64,000 bases of DNA from Pseudomonadota bacterium (GTDB lineage Bacteria; Pseudomonadota; Gammaproteobacteria; Burkholderiales; Burkholderiaceae_C): the NCBI GenBank assembly GCA_018241185.1, contig JAFEEH010000252.1, positions 1-64,000 on the forward strand, in the 5' to 3' direction. Below are positions 46,580-54,145 of the stretch, one piece after another. A program made the position numbers and the translations under genes. The notes under the pieces were generated by a model. That model was not told the origin of the DNA and ran no database searches. It saw nothing but the letters and a program-made list of their open reading frames with translations. Numbering within the stretch: position 1 is the first letter of the stretch; each line of letters starts with the position of its first letter.

Positions 46580-47521
46580 ATGACCACCGCCCCTGCCATC
46601 GCCCCCTCGCTCGGCAGCCTGCACCGGGTGCGCGCCGGCGTACTCGACGTCGCTTTCTGCGAGAGCGGACCGGCCGACGGCACACCGGTGCTGCTGATGC
46701 ACGGCTTTCCCTACGACGTGCATGCGTACGCCGAGGTGGCGCCGCGGCTGGCGGCACAGGGCTGCCGCGTCATCGTGCCCTTCCTGCGCGGCTACGGGCC
46801 GACCAGCTTCGTCGACGCAGCCACGCCGCGTTCGGGCGAGCAGGCGGCCCTGGGCGCCGATCTGCTCGCGCTGCTCGATGCGCTGGCCATCCCGCGCGCG
46901 GTGCTGGCCGGCTACGACTGGGGCGGGCGGGCCTGCTGCATCGTCGCGGCGCTGTGGGCCGAGCGCTGCGCAGGCCTGGTGTCACTCAACAGCTACAACA
47001 TTCAGCACATCGCCTCGGCGATGACGCCGGCGGCGCCCGAGAACGAGCTGCGCTACTGGTACCAGTACTACTTCCATGGCGAGCGTGGCCGCGCCGGGCT
47101 GCAGGCGAACCGGGCCGAACTGTGCGAACTGCTGTGGCGGCTGTGGTCGCCCACCTGGCGCTTCGACGCGGCTACCTACGCGCGCACCGCCGCCGCCTTC
47201 GACAACCCGGACTTCGTCGATGTGGTGATCCATTCGTACCGCCACCGCTTCGGCCTGGTGCCCGGCGACCCGGCCGTCGCCGGCATCGAAGCGCAACTGG
47301 CGCTGCAGCCGCCGATCACCGTCCCGGCCATCACCCTCGACGGCGCCGACGACGGCGTGATGCCCGTCGGCGGCAGCGCGGCGCACGCCCACCACTTCAC
47401 CGGCCCGCATGTGCACCGCGTGGTGCCCGGCGCCGGCCACAACCTGCCGCAGGAGCAGCCCGAGGCCTTCGCCCGGGCCGTGCTCGATCTGCTGCGGCCC
47501 GAGACCCTCGACCTGCCATGA
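46580..47521 (+). CDS. Alpha/beta-hydrolase with aspartate nucleophile (epoxide hydrolase/dehalogenase-like)
   Basis: This 313-residue protein is an alpha/beta-hydrolase whose nucleophile elbow reads GYDWGG, with Asp where esterases have Ser. LMHGFPYDVHAY holds the oxyanion-side HG and VVPGAGHNLPQEQPEAF the catalytic His; TLDGADDGVMP carries the acid. Asp-nucleophile members are epoxide hydrolases, haloalkane dehalogenases or haloacetate dehalogenases. It lies between frmA and fghA (19-base gap; ATGA overlap with fghA), so it should be co-induced by formaldehyde. It may release formaldehyde or handle a related electrophile; that is inference from context. Confidence 0.82.
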   Translation: MTTAPAIAPSLGSLHRVRAGVLDVAFCESGPADGTPVLLMHGFPYDVHAYAEVAPRLAAQGCRVIVPFLRGYGPTSFVDAATPRSGEQAALGADLLALLDALAIPRAVLAGYDWGGRACCIVAALWAERCAGLVSLNSYNIQHIASAMTPAAPENELRYWYQYYFHGERGRAGLQANRAELCELLWRLWSPTWRFDAATYARTAAAFDNPDFVDVVIHSYRHRFGLVPGDPAVAGIEAQLALQPPITVPAITLDGADDGVMPVGGSAAHAHHFTGPHVHRVVPGAGHNLPQEQPEAFARAVLDLLRPETLDLP

Positions 47522-48402
47522 GCGATACCGCCGCGTCCTTCCAGACTCTTTCGTCGCACGCCTGCTTCGGCGGCACGCAGCATTTCTGCTCGCACGATTC
47601 CCGCGAGATCGGCTTGCCGATGCGCTTCTCGGTCTACCTGCCGCCGCAGGCGCAACGGGGACCGGTGCCGGCACTGGTCTACCTGGCCGGCCTCACCTGC
47701 AACGAAGAGACCTTCATGATCAAGGCCGGCGCGCAGCGGCTGGCGGCCGAGCACGGCATGGCCCTGGTCACACCCGACACCAGCCCGCGCGGCCCGGCGG
47801 TCGAGCAGTTGCCCGGCGCCGCCGAGAGCTGGGACTTCGGCATCGCCGCCGGCTTCTACCTCGATGCCACCGCCGAACCCTGGGCCACGCACTTCCGCAT
47901 GGAGAGCTGGATCGTGCACGAGCTGCTGCCGCTGGTGGCGCAGCACCTGCCCATCGATGCGCAGCGCATCGGCCTCTTCGGCCACTCGATGGGCGGGCAT
48001 GGCGCGCTCACGCTGGCGCTGCGGCACCCGGGGCGCTTTGCATCGCTCTCGGCCTTCGCGCCCATCTGCGCGCCCAGCGAGTGCCCGTGGGGCGAGAAGG
48101 CCTTCGGCCGCTACTTCGGCACCTCGGAGGACGCGCGCGCCCAGTGGCTGGCCCACGACGCCGCAGCGCTCATGCAGTCGCAGACGGCCGCGCCCTACCC
48201 CGACGGCATCCTCGTCGACCAGGGCCTGGCCGACAAATTCCTGGCCGAGCAACTGCATCCGGAACGACTGGAAGCCGCCTGCGCCGCCGCAGGCCAGGCG
48301 CTCACGCTGCGCCGCCACGCCGGCTACGACCACGGCTACTACTTCATCCAGAGTTTCATGGCCGACCATTTCGCGCACCACGCGCGCACGCTGTGCCGCT
48401 GA
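47518..48402 (+). CDS. fghA: S-formylglutathione hydrolase
   Basis: The 294-residue esterase D-type enzyme hydrolyses S-formylglutathione to formate and glutathione, completing the pathway begun by FrmA. Motifs: MRFSVYLPPQA, LVYLAGLTCNEETFMIKAGAQRLAAEHG in pieces, TSPRG, and the nucleophile elbow GHSMGGHGALTLAL; the His is near AGYDHGYYFIQSF. Length is typical (about 280). The start overlaps the hydrolase stop as ATGA. A dispersed repeat follows directly, three bases after the stop. Confidence 0.94.
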   Translation: MSDTAASFQTLSSHACFGGTQHFCSHDSREIGLPMRFSVYLPPQAQRGPVPALVYLAGLTCNEETFMIKAGAQRLAAEHGMALVTPDTSPRGPAVEQLPGAAESWDFGIAAGFYLDATAEPWATHFRMESWIVHELLPLVAQHLPIDAQRIGLFGHSMGGHGALTLALRHPGRFASLSAFAPICAPSECPWGEKAFGRYFGTSEDARAQWLAHDAAALMQSQTAAPYPDGILVDQGLADKFLAEQLHPERLEAACAAAGQALTLRRHAGYDHGYYFIQSFMADHFAHHARTLCR

Positions 48403-48404
48403 TT

Positions 48405-48470
48405 GCTATCGATTTCATAGCTGCTCGCGCCCACCGGGCGGGCGCTGCGGGCACTTTTTGCTCGTAAATC
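48405..48470 (+). repeat. Dispersed GCTAT-N7-ATAGC / GC-hairpin repeat, copy 9
   Basis: GCTATCGATTTCATAGC, GCTCGCGCCC-ACCGGGC-GGGCG and GCGGGCACTTTTTGCTCG. It starts two bases after the fghA stop and ends two bases before the next ATG, filling the whole gap. Confidence 0.87.
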
Positions 48471-48472
48471 GC

Positions 48473-48973
48473 ATGGCGCTCGCCGACTTCGACCGCTTGC
48501 AGCTGCACCCGTGGAGCGGCCACCGAGCGGAGCAAGTCGCACTCGCCGGCATCTGGCGCCGGGCCTGGTGCGCGGCACAGGGACACGGCGCCCCGGACAT
48601 CGCGCCCATCGGTCACTGGCTGGGGCGGGTGGAGGCCGAGTTCGTGGCCCCTGTCGAGATTCACGTCGCCGAGCGTGGCGGCCAACCGCTCGCCTTCATG
48701 GTGATGCTGCCCGAGCGAGCCTACGTGGCGCAGCTGTACGTCGACCCGCATCGCCACGGCCAGGGCCTGGGCCGGCGCCTGCTCGATGCGGCCTGCCGCC
48801 GCATGCCGGCCGGCTGGCGCCTGCATGTGGCCACGGCCAACGCCATGGGTCAACGCTTCTACGAGCGTTATGGCCTCGCGCGCGGCGCGGTCGACCGCCA
48901 CCCGACCACCGGCCGGGAGCGCGTCGCTTTCAGCTGGCGCCCATCACCGACAGGGCTGCCCAGGAATGAGTGA
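48473..48973 (+). CDS. GNAT family N-acetyltransferase
   Basis: The 166-residue protein has the GCN5-like acetyltransferase core. Motif A is YVAQLYVDPHRHGQGLGRRLLDAACRRM in pieces, where HGQGLG is the acetyl-CoA pyrophosphate loop, followed by RLHVATANAMGQRFYERYGL, the usual motif B with the Tyr. The acceptor is unknown; members modify amines of antibiotics, peptides or proteins. The ATG at 48473 comes immediately after a dispersed repeat. The downstream exonuclease gene overlaps its end by eight bases. Confidence 0.82.
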   Translation: MALADFDRLQLHPWSGHRAEQVALAGIWRRAWCAAQGHGAPDIAPIGHWLGRVEAEFVAPVEIHVAERGGQPLAFMVMLPERAYVAQLYVDPHRHGQGLGRRLLDAACRRMPAGWRLHVATANAMGQRFYERYGLARGAVDRHPTTGRERVAFSWRPSPTGLPRNE

Positions 48974-49619
48974 GAACCCGCGCGCTCCTGCAGCGCCTGC
49001 AGCGCACCGACGCCCACCGCCACCCGCCGTTCCCACGCGCGACGAGATCGCGTTGCTGCCGCTGTTCGAAGGTCTGCCGCTGGCCGCCATCACCGTCGTG
49101 CGCACGCCGGACGACGCGGCACGCGCGCGCGAGGCGCTGCTGGCCGCCGGCGTGTGCGGCTTCGACACCGAGTCCAAGCCCACCTTCCGCAAGGACGAGG
49201 TCAACACCGGCCCGCACCTGCTGCAGTTCGCCACGCGCGAGCAGGCCTGGCTGTTCCAGCTGCTGCGCGCCGACTGCCTGCCCGTGGCCGCCGAACTGCT
49301 GGCGTCAATGGACCTCGTGAAGGTGGGCTTCGGCCTCGACACCGACCGCACGCTCATTCGCAACCGGCTGGCGGTCGAGCCTGCCGCCGTGATCGACCTC
49401 GACCATGCCTTCCGCCGCCGCGGCCACCGACAGTCGGTGGGCGTGAAAAGCGCCGTCGCCCTCGTCTTCGGCCAGCGCTTCGTCAAGTCGCGCAAGGCCA
49501 CCACGTCCAACTGGGCCGCCGCGCGGCTGACCGAGGCGCAGCTGCGCTATGCCGCGAACGATGCGTACGCGGCATTGCGGGTGTACGAGGCGCTGGGCAT
49601 GGCAGCCGGACCGCGCTGA
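48966..49619 (+). CDS. DEDD-type 3'-5' exonuclease domain protein
   Basis: The 217-residue protein is a stand-alone DnaQ-like (RNase D/WRN-type) exonuclease. Metal-binding acidic residues appear in order: CGFDTESKPTF (Exo I, DxE), VKVGFGLDTDRTLI (Exo II region) and LRYAANDAYAALRVY (Exo III, YxxxD, hence DEDDy). It probably trims RNA or DNA 3' ends. A Pro/Ala-rich lead of about 25 residues precedes the domain. ATG at 48966 follows AGGAATG and overlaps the acetyltransferase gene by eight bases, implying one transcript. It is convergent with a small membrane-protein gene. Confidence 0.82.
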   Translation: MSENPRAPAAPAAHRRPPPPAVPTRDEIALLPLFEGLPLAAITVVRTPDDAARAREALLAAGVCGFDTESKPTFRKDEVNTGPHLLQFATREQAWLFQLLRADCLPVAAELLASMDLVKVGFGLDTDRTLIRNRLAVEPAAVIDLDHAFRRRGHRQSVGVKSAVALVFGQRFVKSRKATTSNWAAARLTEAQLRYAANDAYAALRVYEALGMAAGPR

Positions 49620-49620
49620 T

Positions 49621-49791
49621 TCAGCCTGCGCCCTGCCACCGCAGCCACGCGGACACGGCGGCAAACAGCAACCCGACGATGGCCCAGGTACGGCTAGCGG
49701 GTTCGACGCGCCGGCCATCGCGCATCCAGCGCAGCAGCGCCGCCACCACGAAAAGCACCGCCGCCACGGCGAGGATGTCGCGCGCCGCCAT
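49621..49791 (-). CDS. Small membrane protein, unknown function
   Basis: I do not recognise this 56-residue product. It has two hydrophobic spans, DILAVAAVLFVVAALL (about residues 5-20) and TWAIVGLLFAAVSAWL (about 36-51), separated by a basic loop RWMRDGRRVEPASR. It lies just downstream of the TIGR02270-like gene (five bases) and is convergent with the exonuclease (one base between stops), so it may be a last small gene of the T6SS island or an independent membrane peptide. Confidence 0.5.
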   Translation of the reverse strand: MAARDILAVAAVLFVVAALLRWMRDGRRVEPASRTWAIVGLLFAAVSAWLRWQGAG

Positions 49792-49796
49792 GCGCC

Positions 49797-51056
49797 TCAG
49801 GCCCCCATCGCCGCCAGCCGTCGTTGTTGGCGTCCGGCCGGCGCTGCCGTGTCGAACAACGGCGTGCCCGGCGCCAGCAGGCTCAGGTGCACCGCCGCGG
49901 CACTGCGCTGGCGCTGGAAACCGTGGCGCAGCACGTGGAGACAGCGGCCGGACGAGGCCGGCGCGCCCATGAACCAGCGCACGCCGCCGACCAGGTGCTG
50001 CCCCTCGCGCTGCAACCAGGCCTCGAGCCGCGCGGGGTCGGGCCACGGGAGGCCAGCGTCCTCGTCCATCGACGTGTCGTCGTCATCGGGATCGTCGTTC
50101 GGGCCGAAGGCCGCTCCGGCGGCCGCATCGCGCTCCAGGTCGAGCAGCGCCAGGTCCAGGCCGGTGATGAGGCTGAAGGCCTCACCGGCGATGCGGGCGA
50201 GCGCCGGGTCGTCCATCTGGCGCAAGAGCCAGGTCAGAAAGCCGGCGTCGCCGGCCACGCCGATGCCGCGGATGAGCGGCCGCGCCATGGTGGCGTCCCG
50301 CGCGAGGGTGTTGAGAACGGTCCGCGCCTCGGCAGGATCGAGCACCTTCAGCAGCAACGACAGCGCGCGCCATTGCCCGTGGCCGGGCGCCAGCGCGAGG
50401 CATTCCAGCGTAGCCACGGCCTGTCCGCGGTGGCCCAGCATCACAGCGGCATGGGCGGCTTCGCCGGCGCAGCCCGCATCCGGATCATCCAGTGCCGACA
50501 CGCACGCGGGCAGCCTGCCGCGATCGCCCAGCCGCGCAGCCACTTGCAAGGCACGCGCGCGCAAGGCCACGTGCTCATCCGCAAAGGCCGCGTCGAGTGC
50601 GGCCTGCGGATCGACGCCATGCATGCCACAGGCCGCCAGCCCGACCTCCCGCTGGAGCGCGCCCGACGAGGCGAGCAATGCACGGGTGATGCCCTGAAGA
50701 CTCGTGGCGGACACCCAACCGAAAGCGGAGAAGAGACCGGGCCTCGACTCGGGCATCGCCTCCACCATGGCGAACAGCCGTTCGAGCCCGGCAGGGTCCC
50801 GGCGCTCGATGGCGCCGACCGTGGCCACGAACACCTCTGCCGATCCGGCCCGCGCCAGCGCCTCGGTCGCGATGCGTGCGCCGACCTCGCCAGCCACCGC
50901 GAGGCCGTCGAGGTGCCCGGCCATGCGTTCGTCGAGCCGGGCCAGCTGGTGGAGCCTGACGTGCGGCGCGCGGACGAGGTGCGTGCGCGTGTTGCGAAGA
51001 AGGACGGCATCTTCGGCATGCTGCGCGACAACCACCGGCACCGCGGGTCGGTTCAT
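49797..51056 (-). CDS. TIGR02270-like HEAT-repeat protein of T6SS islands
   Basis: The 419-residue protein is rich in helical repeats (LARLDERMAGHLDGLAVAGEVGA; EALARAGSAEVFVATVGAIERRD; AALDAAFADEHVALRARALQVAARLGDRG), consistent with the TIGR02270 family that occurs in type VI secretion and VgrG loci. An acidic patch, NDDPDDDDTSMDEDAG, lies near residue 330. No enzymatic motif is seen. It is the last large gene of the leftward vgrG island, 24 bases after the propeller protein. A role as scaffold, chaperone or immunity factor for the island's effector is plausible but unproven. Confidence 0.72.
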   Translation of the reverse strand: MNRPAVPVVVAQHAEDAVLLRNTRTHLVRAPHVRLHQLARLDERMAGHLDGLAVAGEVGARIATEALARAGSAEVFVATVGAIERRDPAGLERLFAMVEAMPESRPGLFSAFGWVSATSLQGITRALLASSGALQREVGLAACGMHGVDPQAALDAAFADEHVALRARALQVAARLGDRGRLPACVSALDDPDAGCAGEAAHAAVMLGHRGQAVATLECLALAPGHGQWRALSLLLKVLDPAEARTVLNTLARDATMARPLIRGIGVAGDAGFLTWLLRQMDDPALARIAGEAFSLITGLDLALLDLERDAAAGAAFGPNDDPDDDDTSMDEDAGLPWPDPARLEAWLQREGQHLVGGVRWFMGAPASSGRCLHVLRHGFQRQRSAAAVHLSLLAPGTPLFDTAAPAGRQQRRLAAMGA

Positions 51057-51080
51057 GCGTCGATCTCCGAGCGGCGACGC

Positions 51081-51983
51081 TCAGACGAGGCGCCGCCACC
51101 GAGCCCCGGCGGCCTTGACGAACACGTCTTTCTGACCGAGCGAGACCAGGCCGTCTGGGGCTTCCAGAAGATGCAGGCACGTCGCAGGAGCGTCGTCGAC
51201 CATGTCCGGATCGGGCGACAGCCCGGCGGCACCCAGCCGATAGATGGCGAAGTCCGAGACCGCACACACCTCGCCATCCAGGACGGCGACGTCGCGAAGG
51301 TTCTCCCGCCGCGCCGTGTCGACCAGTCGCCACTGGTCCTGCCGGCCGCGCAGCATGACGCCGTCGTGACCCACCACGTAGACCGAACCGTCGGCGGCAC
51401 AGGCCAGCGCCGACAGGTTCGCATTGGTCGGGCTGTCGGCTCGCCGCCACCGACCCGCGTCGCACCACCAGATCTCGCCTCCCCAGCCGACGGCGTACAT
51501 CTCCGCGCCGCTGAAGCCACCGAGATCCTCGAAGCCCACGACGGGCGGGTCGGAAGGCTCGGGGCCCGGCCCGATGGACTGCCATCGCCCCGTCCCCTGG
51601 CGCCGGAACACGGCTCGGTTCATGCCACAGGCATAGACCTCGTCGTCGACCACGCTCAGCCGCCGCAGGTTGGCGACGGCCGGAAAGGTTCCGACGACTT
51701 CGTTCGTCGACGCAGGAAACAGCTCCCAGAAATCACCCTGCGGGCCTATGGCGACCACCACGCGTTCCCCACCCACAGGCTTGCTCGTCGCCATCGAGAT
51801 CGCCGGCCAGTGGACGTTCTCGTCGTACTTTCTGAAGGCAGCCTCGCTGTCGGCCGCCTTGTAGCGAAAGAACGAAGCGTTGGGCGTGTCGTCGGCGACC
51901 AGGTCGTCGCGCTCCTTCGCGAAGAAGAAGAACCCGGCACTGGCGGCCGCGCCAGACAGGAAGGTCGATCCGTCGTGGTTCAT
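51081..51983 (-). CDS. Beta-propeller-like protein beside the PAAR effector
   Basis: The 300-residue protein has about six short repeats of the type (V/M)Y-x-V-G-x-x-G-x-x-x-R...W: VVVAIGPQGDFWEL (74), EVYACGMNRAVFRRQGTGRW (115), EMYAVGWGGEIWWCDAGRW (161), VYVVGHDGVMLRGRQDQW (201), VCAVSDFAIYRLG (239) and LVSLGQKDVFVKAAGARW (279). This suggests a WD/Kelch-like propeller made in the cytoplasm, since no signal peptide is visible. It starts 15 bases after the PAAR-nuclease gene, the usual place of an immunity gene, so it is the best candidate antidote, although a propeller of this size would be unusual for that role. Confidence 0.65.
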   Translation of the reverse strand: MNHDGSTFLSGAAASAGFFFFAKERDDLVADDTPNASFFRYKAADSEAAFRKYDENVHWPAISMATSKPVGGERVVVAIGPQGDFWELFPASTNEVVGTFPAVANLRRLSVVDDEVYACGMNRAVFRRQGTGRWQSIGPGPEPSDPPVVGFEDLGGFSGAEMYAVGWGGEIWWCDAGRWRRADSPTNANLSALACAADGSVYVVGHDGVMLRGRQDQWRLVDTARRENLRDVAVLDGEVCAVSDFAIYRLGAAGLSPDPDMVDDAPATCLHLLEAPDGLVSLGQKDVFVKAAGARWRRLV

Positions 51984-51998
51984 GTTCGATCTCCAGTC

Positions 51999-53114
51999 TC
52001 AATCGTTGTCGGCGGTCTTCTTGGCCGCGTTGTAGGCGTCGTCGATCTTGCCCTTCGTGCCGTCGCTCAGTTGCTTGCTGTTCGACTGCCAGTGCTTGAC
52101 CTGGGCATTCTTCTGCTCGTCCGTGAAGGACGCGTTCAACTGCGCCTCGATGCAATCGGCACTGCAGCCGCATTGCGCCGCCACCGCATCCGCGCACACC
52201 TTGTTGTACTGGGCAACGCTGCACTTGCCGGCACCGTCGAGCACGCCCGGCTTCGACGCCACGTGGTCGATGGCCGCGTGGTTCTCGCCATGCGAGCCCA
52301 CGTGCTGGCTGGCACCTTCCAGGCAGACGCACAGGGCGGTGTCCTTGTTGTAGCCGGGCACACCTTTCATCATCATGCTCTTGGGGGGAATATGGTGCGG
52401 CGTCTGGCCGGGGCAGCAGCCGCCCTTCTGGGCATCGGGCTTGTACGGACGCAGCCCGCAGCGCATGGCCTTCACGCATTCGCTGGACTCGGCATCCTGC
52501 GTGGACTCCTTGCCGGCCTGCATCGTCCGGCTCTCGGTGGCCGTCCGCGTCTTGCCCGCGCGCTGCTGCGACACCGTCTTCTTGAGCGAGCCGGGACAGG
52601 GGTCGGCGCCATCCTTGCACTTCTCGCCGACCTTGTTCTTGTCGCCCTCGCACTTGTCCTGGACCATGGCCGGCACGGCGACCTCGTCGGTGTACGGCCA
52701 CGGCGGCGTGTTCGGCCCCTGCGACGCATGGTTGTGCGTCGTCAGGTCCATCATGCGGACCACGTTCTCGCCCTCCACCTTCACGTCCATCGACCAGGCG
52801 GTGAAATACACCTTGCCCATGTTCTGGCTGGTCACCACGCCCTTCTTGGGCGCGCAGCCGGCCTCGTCGCCCATGCTGCGCTTGAAGTAGCTCTTGTTCT
52901 TGAGCATCACCTCCTGCCCCGAGATCTGGACCGACGTCGATCCCGAGGTGGTGTCGCTGGCCATGCCGGTGTTGGGGTACGGGATGGGCACGCCGGGCGG
53001 CGTCGCCGGCGTGGTGGGCGGGGTGAAGCACACGTCGGGAAAAGCGCAGATCGACTTGCCGGCCGCGGCCTTGCACGACACCTCCATGTTGTTGGCGTAG
53101 ACCTGGTTGCTCAT
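51999..53114 (-). CDS. PAAR-like (DUF4150) protein with C-terminal nuclease-like region
   Basis: The 371-residue protein begins with a DUF4150 PAAR-like tip domain (residues 1-140: NNMEVSCKAAAGKSICAFPDVCFTPP in pieces, IPYPNTGMASDTT, GKVYFTAWSMDVKVEGENVVRMMDLTTHNH). A Lys/Thr/Gln-rich linker (150-210) leads to a Cys/His-rich domain (212-371) with PHHIPPKSMM at 239-248 and QHVGSHGENHAAID at 270-283. The paired HH...H...H pattern resembles HNH/endonuclease VII-like toxins. It probably caps the VgrG spike and is injected as an antibacterial nuclease. Its start overlaps the ketosynthase-like gene by ATGA. Confidence 0.78.
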   Translation of the reverse strand: MSNQVYANNMEVSCKAAAGKSICAFPDVCFTPPTTPATPPGVPIPYPNTGMASDTTSGSTSVQISGQEVMLKNKSYFKRSMGDEAGCAPKKGVVTSQNMGKVYFTAWSMDVKVEGENVVRMMDLTTHNHASQGPNTPPWPYTDEVAVPAMVQDKCEGDKNKVGEKCKDGADPCPGSLKKTVSQQRAGKTRTATESRTMQAGKESTQDAESSECVKAMRCGLRPYKPDAQKGGCCPGQTPHHIPPKSMMMKGVPGYNKDTALCVCLEGASQHVGSHGENHAAIDHVASKPGVLDGAGKCSVAQYNKVCADAVAAQCGCSADCIEAQLNASFTDEQKNAQVKHWQSNSKQLSDGTKGKIDDAYNAAKKTADND

Positions 53115-54145
53115 GCCGCTGCCTCGCGCAGCTGCAGCGCCATGGCGGCACGTTCACCGGCATCGTTCGACCAGTGTGCGAGGATGTTCGGTCCCCTGGC
53201 ATAGCCCTTGGCGCACGCCGCCTGCGCATCCGCGATCACGCAGATGCCCGAGACCGCCCCCACTTCCCCGGTGCATTCGGCCGGATGCCAGAGGTCGAAC
53301 TCCTCCTTGCGCTGGCGCAGCGTGCGCGACAGCGCCAGCGCGGCTTCCTTGAAGTAGTACTGCTCGCCAGACACGCCGGTGATGCGGAAGTCCATGTCGT
53401 GCATGCGGCAGGCGGCTTCGTCCAGGCAAGCCCGGATCGCGCCCGCCAGCCCTTCGGCCCGCAGGGGTTCGCCGCTGCCCAGGCGCGCGTGCTCGATACC
53501 GAACCCCACACCCGTGCACAGGAGCTCGCCCGCCAGCCATTGCGCGGGACCCAGCAACAGCGCGCCGCCCGCCTCACCCGGCATGAAGCCGTTGGAGTTG
53601 CCGGCCGTGAGCAGGCGGTCCTCGCGCTCGTAGTGGCTCAGCGCGGGCCACGACAGCAGGCTGTCGGCCGCCGCGACCACCACGCGCTGCGCCTGGCCGC
53701 TGGCCAGCAGCGCCCGCGCCTGTGCCACGGCCACGGCAACGGCCACCCGACCGCGCGCAACCGTGGCCGATGCCGGCGCGAAGTCGGCAGCCAGTTCTTC
53801 CTGCACGCGCGTGAGCAGCGCGTCGTCGAGCCCGGCGGCCCGCCCCGGACGGTCTTCCTCGGCCACGCACAGCAACAGGGGGATGCGGTGCCACTCGGGT
53901 TTCGGAATGCCTTCCAGTGCCTCGTCGACCGCCAGCGCCGCCATCTTCGCGAGCTTGGGCAGGCCGCGCCACGGGGCGTCGAGCTCGACCTGGTGGGCCA
54001 TGATCCGGTCGCCGGCGGCGTCGATGAAGTGGGTTTCGGTGGGGTTGTTCAGCTTGCTACGGAAGGCCGCGCAGCTCGCCGGCGCGGAGAGACCGACCGC
54101 CGTGACCAGCCCCGTGCCCAGGATCGAGATGTGGTGCGCGCTCAT
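53111..54145 (-). CDS. Ketosynthase (thiolase-fold)-like protein of T6SS PAAR loci, probably non-catalytic
   Basis: The 344-residue protein follows the beta-ketoacyl synthase layout: ISILGTGLVTAVGLSAPASCAAFRS at the start, AVAVAVAQARALLASGQAQRVVVAAADSLLSW matching the strand-helix after the nucleophile, and a C-terminal GVSGEQYYF and GAVSGICVIA. At the position of the catalytic Cys (normally ACSxx before the helix) the sequence is ATVARGRVAVA, with no Cys, so condensing activity is unlikely. Such homologues recur between DUF2169 and PAAR genes and may load or stabilise the effector. It overlaps the genes on both sides by four bases. Confidence 0.75.
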   Translation of the reverse strand: MSAHHISILGTGLVTAVGLSAPASCAAFRSKLNNPTETHFIDAAGDRIMAHQVELDAPWRGLPKLAKMAALAVDEALEGIPKPEWHRIPLLLCVAEEDRPGRAAGLDDALLTRVQEELAADFAPASATVARGRVAVAVAVAQARALLASGQAQRVVVAAADSLLSWPALSHYEREDRLLTAGNSNGFMPGEAGGALLLGPAQWLAGELLCTGVGFGIEHARLGSGEPLRAEGLAGAIRACLDEAACRMHDMDFRITGVSGEQYYFKEAALALSRTLRQRKEEFDLWHPAECTGEVGAVSGICVIADAQAACAKGYARGPNILAHWSNDAGERAAMALQLREAAA

